Position numbers and translations under genes: made by a program. A DNA stretch of 64,000 nucleotides from Pisolithus tinctorius. Taxonomy: Eukaryota > Basidiomycota > Agaricomycetes > Boletales > Pisolithaceae. Below, piece by piece: positions 1-9,635 of the stretch. Position 1 is the first letter of the stretch, and the number at the start of each line of letters is the position of its first letter. The stretch covers positions 868,001 to 932,000 of the forward strand of contig JANFAH010000021.1 in assembly GCA_024663395.1 (NCBI GenBank). Reading direction: 5' to 3'. The notes beneath the pieces are model-generated. The model saw only the letters and a program-made list of their open reading frames with translations, was not told the DNA's origin and did not search any database.

Positions 1-1141
1 ACAGTCTGGGGAAGGCATCATACCTGGCCATCCAAAATTTGCCAACCTTCACAGTATGTTACATGACCGATGTACAAGAATGCAGGGGCTTATGTGTACA
101 TACAGATGTCGTTCTCAACAGTTTTCCTTGGTATGACGACTTACATTCCATTTGGCAGGGGAACCCATCGTTCGATCCTGAGCCCTTCAACTCCGAGCCG
201 AACAAAAACCATGCAGAGGGCTTCTTAGCGGTTATCCAAAACAAGACACTTGGTATGAAGAACGTTTCAGGTTCTGGGGCTGAGATCGCAGGTGATTGCA
301 TGGGTGCGGGGGGGACAGCAGGGGAACTCGAGGAAGCTGAGGAGGACGTGCCATCTCAAGCTGGCGGTGAAGTCACTAATGCGGGCAAAGAAGATGGTGG
401 AGCTAGGTTTGATGAGGCAATGCCGGGGTTTGGGGATGAGCAGACTGGTGGTGATGAGTCCCCCGACGTCAACATGGACTCTGTGTCTGTGCAGGGTGAT
501 GAGGTATGTTCATGTTCATTCAGAGCAACGTTAATGAAATTTTACTGATAAGTTATTGCTAGTTACAATGGCCTTCAACGCCAAGTGACACTCATTTCCC
601 CTCTAGGTTCTCCCTCCTGCGAAGGGGTCATACGCCCTCATCGGATAGCCGAATCGCCTTCTCTCGGTCTTCGCCGTATCTTCGCCCTCCTCCTTCATCT
701 GCAAGTATCGCCTCTACGACAACATCTGAATCCTCCGGTAGCTCTTCCCGAAAACCTAGCCAGTCCCTCTGGGACTCATCATCAAAGACAAGTTCAACGA
801 AGCCAAGTTCGACGCTAACTAAACGTGGCAAGTCTCAGCTTCAAGACCAGGTCATTGACTTGAGTCACGAAGCTGAGTCGTTAGTGGCTTCTTCTTCTTC
901 TGGGAAGACTAAACGCTATATGGTCAAGATGGAATATCTTCGTAGGAAGGAGGAATTGATGAAAGAGCAGGCGGAAATGGCGACTAAGATGGAATTGGAG
1001 TTGGAGGCGAAGAAACTCGACATCCAGCTGATGAAGGCCCAGGAGATCACCTTCAACAGCGAGGCAGAGACGCTTCGCCTCAAAATCGAGCTTGCAAAAC
1101 TCATGAAGGCCAATTCGGACGCAACCCCTCCCGCTGCATAG
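1..1141 (+). CDS. Harbinger partner protein (Myb/SANT-type accessory protein), 5' truncated
   Basis: Open reading frames at about 1-503 and about 607-1141 look like the C-terminal two thirds of the Harbinger accessory protein. The first part is acidic (many G, E and D). The second is Ser-rich and then a long charged helix with KMELELEAKK and LRLKIELAKLMK, likely a coiled coil, ending in TPPAA and a stop at 1141. In this superfamily the partner is a Myb/SANT DNA-binding protein that works with the transposase; the Myb part would lie left of the window. The GT at 504 and the AG at 605-606 are the obvious intron borders, but the phases do not fit: exon 1 ends in phase 0 while the downstream frame needs two leftover bases. 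There is either an unrecognised splice site or a one-base shift. Confidence 0.6.
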
Positions 1142-1315
1142 GTTTATCTTGTCGTGGCCAAGTTTTTACTCACACTTCCCCGCTGTATCCATCTCCGGCG
1201 CGTTCCCACTATGTACTCGTGTCATATTCGTGTTTCCGCTATTCTCTCACAAGATGTACATACGGTGAATGTATTTTTTTCATCTTGCTAATACTACCGT
1301 CTCCCACAACTGCTA

Positions 1316-2856
1316 TTAATGGGTTCGTTCCCGTCCGAGATGTTGAAACAACTGATCCAATAGCTTCGTTCGAAATTGCTGACCAACAGTCTCCACAGCC
1401 TCCACCGCAGCAATTCCATCCCCATCATCAAGGCCGCTTCCTTCATTGACCGCCCAGTCAGTTGAACGCTCAATCGTATCGTCCATTTCCTCCTCAAACC
1501 GGATGATCATGTTGTGTAGGATGATGCAACAAAGCACCCAGTAAATCATGACTTTCATATCTTTCTCCGTCCAGATTTTCAGACACACTTCACGGAGGCT
1601 TTGAAAGCGCCCTTTCAAGGCAGCAAATGCATGTTCAACTCGTACGCAGATCTTCCAAAGCTGTCAGCCAATATACTGCAGCAAAACTAGGTGCGTACCT
1701 TTGAAAGGTACTTGTTATACACATTCTGATCTCGAGATAATCTCCCACCTTTAGGTTTTTTGAAGGGGACAACACACCATGTCTCCGATGGGTATGCACT
1801 GTCTGCCCACGTCCAATGATCGCGTGGAATCAACTGCATAGGATTTGAAGCGATGCGAGTCCCCTGGAAGGCCCACGCATCATGGACGCTTCCCGGATGT
1901 CCAAGTCCGTAGTCCACAACAAGAAGATTGTGCGGCAAAACAATAAGCTATCTCGGTAAGTTTCTTCTGCTGTTCGCACTCAGCGTTTGAGTACACACCT
2001 GACAGTTCAACGAGTACCTAGATTTTCTATCATAGAACGTTTCCCCGAAGATATGTGGTTTCTCAAAGAGGGGAATACTCGAACCATCAGCGGCGAACAC
2101 GCCATTCCTCCAGGCTGAACAGGTGCGTGACTCAGTGAAAACCCACGCTCTCTCCATCTCCTGCGAGTCTTCAGACGGAATATTGATGAATCTATCGTGC
2201 TCATCCAGTATAGCTACCATCACACGGTTCGTACAATTGACAACCGAGCCAATGCTAACACCGGCCCACTGCGCTACATCCTCAGGCGACGCCGCATTTC
2301 CATAATGCCCTGCACGGAAAAGGAAGATCGCCAACTGGACTGCGACTGCCAGCTGACAGTTTTCGGAATTGCTTTGGAATATCGCGTGTCCACTAATCTG
2401 ATCCAGAATGCAATCAAAAATTGGTGGGTCTACACGAAGGCACTTTCGAAACAGGTGGGGCTGATGATCCGTGAAATGTTCGAGGAGGCACAGCTGAGAT
2501 GCCCGCATCATTGGCATCTCAGGTCTCTCAAGGATACACACATGCTCTACTTCATCTCTGAGAGCCGTGATCGCATTTAGCAGCCAAGCGTAACGCCCAT
2601 CGTGCTCAGCTGTGGAGTCTGTGTCATCGGAGGCGCTGGATTCGAAATCTGACAGGATCGGAGTGACCGGCGATGGCGGAGTGATGAAGAAGAGAGTTGT
2701 GGGGGAGCTGGAGCCTGAACTCAGCAACGTTGACATAGATTCTGAGCTGCTACCGTCAACTCCACATCGTGCATTTTCAAGCCTTGCTATCGCAACATGA
2801 AGGCTAGTCTCATCCAGCTGTTTGAGCAGATCTTGGTGGACAGATTTCCGGGGCAT
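1316..2856 (-). CDS. PIF/Harbinger DDE transposase, apparently intact
   Basis: Three exons join in phase 0: 2856-1999, 1947-1699 and 1660-1316, giving about 483 aa. Both introns have GT..AG borders and are short (51 and 38 nt). The catalytic triad of the DDE_Tnp_4 family can be placed: first D in VFAADGSSIPL (exon 1), second D in GSVHDAWAF (exon 2), and E in RVEHAFAALKG (exon 3). The HNMI helix expected after the E is also present. The N-terminal quarter is Ser/Thr-rich and variable. The protein would excise and insert the element with its partner encoded on the other strand. I see no stop or frameshift, so this copy may be recent or active. Length is normal for a fungal Harbinger transposase. 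Confidence 0.85.
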
Positions 2857-2899
2857 CTGGTAGCTCTTGAATGATGGGTAGATGTTTATCGATCATGTA

Positions 2900-4590
2900 C
2901 AATGCATTAATGCGAGTTTGCTATGTTATTTGACATGTATCTTCCAGGATAAGTAACTACATGTATTGCTAGTCAAGCAGTGCTGGCATGTCGGAGTCAA
3001 ATTTTATAGCAGCAGCGGCACGATTCCAGAGCACTTCCAAAGCCACCTTGAGCGCCACTAGTGTCGTCAGTGAGTGCATGAAGTATTGAATCCACACGTG
3101 TACCGCCCAATGGTCACCATTGTGTTGCTTTTTTGGGGTGTTAACATGCCATAGCTTACAACCTTGTTTTGATAGCTTTACACGAGGCCCATGGCTTCCC
3201 TACACTCTCACTACCTTCTCTTCGTACTGGACTGAACATCTTGATCCACACTTGACCACTAGCGACCCATTCGGCGAGACAGAGGGGACCTGGATTCAAG
3301 TACTTAAACTTCCTGGAGGGTTAACGACAATCGAAGCCTGCCACAGTTTGTCCTGACCCACCAGAACCCCAAGGGAAGCAGCTCTCAAACGTCTCCCCTT
3401 TCATCTTGGATCCGCACGTACATGTCATGTCTCTCGGAAAGTCGGTGTGGAACCTGCATGTCACATTATACTTTGATGGATATACTTTCTTGTAGACCGC
3501 TTGACCCGTCTACATTGATCTACACTACACCTGCTCCGCGAGTGGGTTTGGCAGTTTCTGAAAACAAAGGATGAGAATCTGATAAATGCAGGAACCCGGC
3601 CATCGCGTACTTTCAGCACTTCAACCAATCAGATCATGCAAAACTCAAACATTTGTCTCTGTTGTACCTGCCTCACCACTCGCCCTCAATCTCGACACGA
3701 TGAAATCTCTAATCCAGCGACAATCCCCTCGATCAGTCAACGAGTCTTACACCATTGCTTTTTGGGTAAGTGGTGTAAACATCAGTTCACGACCTGAATC
3801 AACCAAGATATCGCCCAAGGGATGATGGCCTGCACAGTGTTGCCGAGCCAAAGATTCGTTACACTGTCTTCGCTAACCGTCCCCGAAAGTGATATAGGTG
3901 ATACACAGGGAATGCAGATTAGTATGTATATCTGTGACTGGACCACGAATAACTCATTCTCGTCATTCCATAGGTGGCGGCGGCGTCACGAACTATCCCT
4001 GTTCAGTCAAGCGGAACTGCCTGAATACTGTGGTTCGTGACAATTGCACCATACGGTGAGAACGCTCCAGGTGTCTAGGCTGCAGGAATACTGGGGGATT
4101 CTTCGTGTGGATGACAGTCTAAGCCCATTTGGGAATCTTGCGCCGTCAACTAGGTTCGCATCTTGCTGTCAAGTGGGGTGCGAGAGTTCAATATTGTAGA
4201 CCTAGTCCATGGCTGGCGCTCACCAGAAGCAGCCAAACTGGCGCTTCCCTTCACGTAGAGTCGCTCGTCCAACAATTGATGTTCAGTTGATTTTTAAGCG
4301 CTGCTCTTCCCGATTTGTAGCGTATTCCTCTCACCCAAATCACTGATCTCAACCAGACGTTTTCCGCGAAGCCGGGCTGACATTTTCCAAGACCCCCGAC
4401 ACTACGTTCCACTTCACGACTGGTCGAGACTACCAAATCACATAGGAACGCATGTGCCCGCACCACGGTGAGTCAAAATAAAGGAAGGTTTTCGTAATTG
4501 CACAAACAGGTCTCAGCCGTTGTCTATTATACTAGTGTACACCTTCATTTCATCCTTATTGTGACGAGTCGACTGTGGAATTGCTGTACG
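2900..4590. other. Stretch without a recognised gene
   Basis: Only short ORFs of about 60-80 codons occur on either strand (for example at 3586-3825 and 3822-4040) and none resembles a family I know. The first few hundred bases must hold the right end of the Harbinger element. The rest may be 3' flank of the methyltransferase gene and old, decayed sequence. Confidence 0.4.
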
Positions 4591-4595
4591 GGACC

Positions 4596-5841
4596 TCACG
4601 AGGACCACGATAGCATGGTCAACGCGTAATCTCCGTCTTGGGACACCCACTCCTGAACCGGATAAGCCCCGGCAGCAGTCCACAACACCTGCCGCTCGAC
4701 GCGGCCATATTTGTGGGAAAATGCGAAACGGATGTATTCCCCTTCGTGGACAAGAATGGGTCTTTCTGATGGGATCCTGACTTGCGTATCTTTAAGGCAG
4801 CGAAAGTAGCCCTCGTTCCGGCCCTGTACCTGTGAGACACGTAGTTAGTGCAGTGCTTTAGCTTAACCCGCAGAATTTTACCTCGTTGTAATAGCGATTA
4901 TAATCAAAACATGAGACATTCACGACGTCAGCATTGAACAGATCGTTAACGTTACCCAATGCATTGAAAGCAAAGCGACGATTGACGCCTGCTCTGTCGT
5001 CATACGCAGCGCAGATGTCGTCGAGCTTGTGGTTTTTACCGTCGATGGCTATAATAAAGCGATCCCTTGGAGCCAGAATATCCCCGAAGGTGCGAATGAA
5101 CTGCCCAGCTTCCTCTGCAAATTTTCGCTTCAGCTGAAGAGCACGTACGGAAAGGGTATGAAAGGAATACTTCGGGACATGTTGCCAACAGAAGAGCCCA
5201 ACCACAGGATGATCCTTGGACGGTCTTTGATTTGCTTCAGCCAAGTACAACCATCATCGTAGGTGCCCCACAAGCCGGCAGGGCTGACATGGGTATAGCG
5301 ACCCTTCACCTCCGCAAGAGTTCGGAGCAACTCTGGCTTGTCCAAGTCAAGCGCGAAATACGTCACATCTTTCCCTTGAGCCTCCAAGGCGTCCAGGATT
5401 AGAGCTGTTTTGCGGAGGGCGCTATGGGATGTGAGTGGCAGGAATATGTCTATCGAACCGCCGACTAACTAACCCGGCGCCAAGTTCGAGGAGGATCGCA
5501 CCCTCAGGGACGGAATTGGCGATTTGATGTGCGTGGCGAGATAAGATATCGATTTCTAACCTGGTGAGGTAGTAGTCTGGTTGGTAAGTGAGCTGTTCGA
5601 ACAGACGCAGGCCCTCCTCGTTGTACAGCAACAAGTACGGGAGCTCCTTCTCATTATATGGCTTAGTGAAACCAGAAAGTACATTGGCGCGAATACCGTC
5701 CTCCAGCGTTGCGACTGTGACGGAGTGCGCGGTGGATCGTATGTCAATGATTGGAATGGTTGCTTCAAGACCTGGTGAAGCGCCAGGTCTGGAGCCTGGG
5801 GGGATCGGTACAGGTGAGGGTGAGGGGATGGGACCGCGCAT
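4596..5841 (-). CDS. EgtD-type SAM-dependent amino-acid N-methyltransferase (Methyltransf_33)
   Basis: Four exons (5841-5474, 5421-5171, 5114-4882, 4829-4596) join in frame to about 361 aa. The fold is recognisable: LLELGAGALRKT is the SAM-binding glycine loop, YFALDLD the acidic end of strand 2, LWLGSSVGN the family signature, and DRFIIAIDG a later strand. Related enzymes are the bacterial histidine betaine synthase EgtD, the methyltransferase half of fungal Egt1, and dimethylallyl-tryptophan N-methyltransferase (EasF). They trimethylate or monomethylate the amino group of an aromatic amino acid. The length fits a stand-alone enzyme rather than the Egt1 fusion, so ergothioneine synthesis is not implied. 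The substrate cannot be told from sequence alone. It is divergent to a GH3-type gene with about 600 bp between the starts, which suggests shared regulation. The exons read without breaks. Confidence 0.82.
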
Positions 5842-6450
5842 ACTAGCAGTCAGAAAGTAGCGACCAGTCTAAGGCAGCTTATGGGTAGAGTGGGCTTCGA
5901 GGATCCCTTATAACTGGATAACAATGCTTTAGCACGCAGGTGGCTTGACAGACATGATGGAACCACAGCAGAAGGCTTCATTAGTGCTAGACATGTGTTT
6001 GAGTTAGACGGAATCTTGCTCGTCAGGGAATTAACAACATACTATGGGCCTGACTTATTTGGACTTATTTGACTTGCTAGCGGATAGGGCCGTCAGGCCC
6101 AGTGAAAACTCGACATGTCCGGGCGTGGCTACTAGTCTCGTTCCCAGCCATTCTGGGGATCCACGGGAGCTTCCGTGCGGTGTTTGAAAACATCGACGGA
6201 GATGTCCGATGAACCCCCCATGCGTAACATGTCACACCGCGACACATGATGAATTAGGAAGTCGAGCACCACAGTATACTATTAAGGTAGTCGTCTTGCA
6301 AAAACCACGTGGATGTGACATGGTGTGACACAAGCATCAGAGCAATCTTTCGAAATGGAGGATCTCTATAAATGCGGATGCCTCTACGTCGAACCGGATC
6401 CAACCACCCTTCCCATCTCTTTCAAGCGTTGATCGCTATTATGTTCTCCA
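5842..6450. promoter_or_regulatory. Divergent promoter region between methyltransferase and GH3-like gene
   Basis: About 610 bp separate the two starts. A clear TATA box (CTATAAATG) sits at about 6365-6373 on the plus strand, which would place the GH3-like transcript start near 6395-6400, about 45-50 nt before the first ATG at 6441. No TATA box of comparable quality was found for the minus-strand gene. No operator-like repeat stands out. Confidence 0.5.
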
Positions 6451-8721
6451 TTGACGAGTAAAGTTCCCCCACAGCCAATCTCCTCCCTCACTGCAGAGCT
6501 TGTGGGGAGTCTTAAGGAGCGCACGCAGGAAGTGCTCTCTTACCTCCTCAAGACCAACTCTATTTCAACATACTTTAACGACGCGGACTCTCTTTCCGAC
6601 TTCCGGAACATACTCGGTCTGACGACCCAAGGACAGCTGGACAGTGACCTATTGTCTAAACCCGATGAGCTGCTGGGGGCCTACCACGACAATGTCTCGC
6701 TGACCGAGTACAGCGATTATCAGCCCTTTATTTCCCGCTTCTTCGAAGAGCCATGCAAGAAATCCACTGTCGAGAATCTCATGGCTCCCTGGATGCCCTT
6801 TTTCGTTGTTCACTCCACTGGCACACCTGGGTACAATACCCAAGAGCTATCCCAAGTATCGTCACCCAGAGCACATGTCTACATCCACATCACACGTGAT
6901 GAAGGCATCTAACCCTGTAAGCAAGAATGGGGGGAAGAACTGCATAGTGTATTCTCTCGTTAGCCGCCAAGTGGTTACTGCGTTGAACGTTGATGGCGAA
7001 GTTGACCGGTGCATGCCTGTCTGCATTATGTCTACGGGAACTGTCCGTATGTTTAACGATATGGTAAATGTGCTCCATCATGAGTCTCGAGCTTTGAAAT
7101 GACCGTTTCGTCAGGTTGTCGACAGGGACCCCTTTTACCAAACGCTAAAGCGTGGGTTACATCCTTCCGTCTCAGTATGTTGACTGACCCGTCTTGCAGT
7201 TCCAAATAATTCTTCACCGCTAGCAGTCTCGTACATTCCTGATTACAGGTCAATGTTGTTTGTGCATGCGCTATTTGCCGTGCAGGAGCGCCAACTTGAG
7301 TTGATTAACGCCATGTTCACAACTGTACTTCGCGACTTCTGCCACACTATCGGAAATAACTGGAACACCATCCTCGATTGCATCGAGACAGGCAAAATCC
7401 CGGATTTGGAGGGCATTGATCATGTAAGGGAAAGCCTTGAGGTGGGTGAAGATTTTTATTTTTATGTATTACTATCCCGCGCGAAACCGCTGCTCAATAC
7501 ACGACTGTCATACAGCGCTACTTTAAAGCCGACCCGAAACGGACCGCCGAGCTACGGGCTATTGAGACAAATGCACCAGGATGGTTCACCAAGGTCTGGC
7601 CAGGTTTGCACACCGCCTTCGCTATCTCGAGCGGGCCGTTCGTCATGCCTGTCCCCGAGGTCAGCCATGGTGCTATGAGTTGATTTACTTGGGTATTGAT
7701 TTAAAAAAATTCACGCAGATTCGGAAATACATTGGACCAGACATTCCATTGAACACTCTTGGAATTACCTGCAGTGAAGCCTTTCTGGCTCTTCCGTATG
7801 ATCAACGAGACCCGAGTCTGTACAAGGTAGTGGGGTCTGATGAGATCATTGAATTTTTGCCCGAGGACGCTCCCGAAGAGTCGCGAAATGTGATCCAAAC
7901 AGTACGCGTCGAGTCCTCTTTGCACGAATAGAAGCTGACTGTCATCGTTGCTATAGTGGAAGGTCGAAGTTGGGAAGAGATACGAAGTCATTCTAACGAC
8001 TAGAGATGGTTTGTGGCGGTTCCGTCTGAACGATATTGTGGAGGTTGTTGGTTTTGACCCTCGCGACGGACAACCCATCATTCACTATGTCCAGGTACGC
8101 GTGGATTCACCTTCTTGACAGTCCTTTCGCTCACTCAAATTTCCTAGCGTCGAGAGTAGGCTCATAGCACTTTTATACTAGCGATGGTTGTGCTGATACC
8201 TTTCTTCACCCAGCGGTGGCTTGCGGATTGCTAATGAAATAACCACCGAGGATCAACTTCGTCAGGTAGTGCTGTCTGCTTCCGAGTTACTTGGGAATGT
8301 CTCCGAGTTCTGTGCCGCTGCGGATTATCGAAAGACTCTGCCGCGGTATGCTTTCTTTGCCGAATTGCAGGGCGATATTCGTGAGTGTCTCGTGCTACGC
8401 TTCTGATTCTAGATGCTCCTGACAAAGCGTCCGAAAAAAGCCACTTCTGCATCGAGTGCAGTCGCCGAAGTCCAAGCCGCCCTTTTCGAGCAGAACGACA
8501 ACTACCGCACAGAAACTCTCGCTGGTAAAATTGGCACTCCTGTGATCCGTGTGGTGCGACAAGGCACATTTGGCGAATACAGAGAATGGAAGGTTCGCAA
8601 GGACAATATTGCTGCAGGACAGATCAAAGTGCCAACTGTGGTATTTAATCATGAAGTATTGGAGTTCTTGGAGGAGAGGATGATCGAAGAATTCTCAGTA
8701 CTTACTACTGCAACATCTTGA
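6451..8721 (+). pseudogene. GH3-family acyl-adenylating amido synthetase, frameshifted
   Basis: Nine exons can be traced: about 6451-7063 (with one frame change), 7115-7151, 7200-7441, 7516-7659, 7719-7901, 7957-8094, 8148-8155 (an 8-nt microexon), 8214-8380 and 8441-8721. GH3 hallmarks are present: FFVVHSTGTPG (ATP loop), YPKYRHPEHMSTS, GITCSEAFLALPYD, YKVVGSDEIIEF and YEVILTTRDGLWRFRLNDIVEV. GH3 enzymes adenylate a carboxylic acid and conjugate it to an amino acid; fungal substrates are mostly unknown. Two defects are visible. A one-base insertion in the GGG at 6829-6831 moves the frame within the ATP loop. The ATG at 6441 is out of frame (MFSIDE then stop), and no in-frame ATG precedes the conserved part, the open frame starting only with a TTG at 6451. 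All introns and later exons are clean, so the lesion is recent or a sequencing error. Confidence 0.8.
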
Positions 8722-9070
8722 GCCTCATGAGTGCAATGGACTTGGAACACCTAGGTAGCAACTTATTCGTTATATAACAATCGTCTCAGTTATCTTGAAG
8801 GTCTCTCTTCCTTCGGAGTGGGAAATAGCCAAGCTGTAAAATCTTTGTGTGAATTGGTAGGGCATTTCAAAGGTGGATACTTCGGGAAGCTTCAGGTTGA
8901 CCTAGTTCTCCATGCAAGTCACTTCCTCAGTAGGAACGCTCTGTCGGATGTATTTTGTCCCCGGCGAGGAATTCGGCACTGTCTAGGAGCCGGTGTGAAG
9001 TTAAGTAGGAAACAGCGAGTCCATCTATGCGGTATCACATGTCCAGTCTACCAGAGGCACGACATGATGT
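8722..9070. other. Convergent 3' flanks, nothing recognised
   Basis: This is the short space between the 3' ends of the GH3-like gene and the ATP synthase subunit gene. The ORF across 8818-9114 overlaps the last exon of the latter on the other strand and has no support of its own. Confidence 0.5.
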
Positions 9071-9524
9071 TCAGTGATGTGACGATCCTCCACCATCCTT
9101 CTCTGCTTCACTAATAAAGTGCTTGATACTGTCGAACCTACCCCGTCAGAAAACCCACGCTCTAGTCACCGACGAGAGGTGCATAATACGAAAAGACTTA
9201 CAATTCTTCTTCCTCTCTAAATCGGTTGATTTTACCAAATAGCTGCCAGTGAGCAATGTGTGGAAATGACGGTCAGGTTATATGACGCACTTCGATGCAG
9301 CTTTTATGGGAGCAGCTTCGTTTACTCTCTGGGATATGGTCTTTCCAGCTGCGCTGGCATCCTTCTTGCCGCCCAAGGAACAGTAGGTGAGAAGACCGGT
9401 TGCAACGAGTGTACCAACACTGAGGTACTCAGTCTTGATGGCACGGCCGAAGATGACGCTATATGGACAGGTGGGCTGGGTCATCAACAAGCATGGCAAG
9501 CAATAAGGAGACTTACTAGGACAT
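9071..9524 (-). CDS. ATP19: Mitochondrial F1Fo ATP synthase subunit k-like protein
   Basis: Four exons, two of them tiny, give an 82-residue protein: 9524-9517 (8 nt), 9458-9291, 9216-9202 (15 nt) and 9128-9071. The product starts MSYVIFGRAIKTEYLS, followed by a single hydrophobic segment (VGTLVATGLLTYCSLGG) and an acidic tail with EEEEFIKHF. This pattern (short N-terminus, FGR.hKsEYLa.GT motif, one membrane helix, acidic C-terminus) is that of fungal ATP synthase subunit K, a membrane subunit of the dimeric enzyme. The ORF seen without splicing is longer but misreads introns. The start lies about 110 bp from the edge of the large palindrome, which separates this gene from the divergent nuclease gene it used to face. 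Confidence 0.82.
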
Positions 9525-9635
9525 GACGGTGGAGAACGGACACTGGTTCGGTTTGTTGAGGAAAATCCCAATGGTGCGACTCGGAGCCGGGAAGTTCCGG
9601 CAAGCGACCTCTCTTTTTTGTTGACCCCCCTGAGT

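Larger units (their letters stand above)
1..2900. mobile_element. PIF/Harbinger-type DNA transposon, left part cut by window edge
   Basis: A DDE transposase gene on the minus strand and a coiled-coil partner gene on the plus strand lie tail to tail, 174 bp apart. This two-gene layout (DDE_Tnp_4 transposase plus Myb/SANT-type partner) is characteristic of the PIF/Harbinger superfamily. The transposase start lies at 2856, so the right end of the element must lie just beyond it, roughly 2860-3060. I could not find a terminal inverted repeat there because the left terminus is outside the window. The element limits given are therefore approximate. Confidence 0.75.

Noticed and set aside
4596..5841. 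Ergothioneine synthase Egt1
   Set aside because: The gene encodes only the methyltransferase part of about 361 aa. The sulfoxide-synthase half of Egt1 is missing and not nearby.
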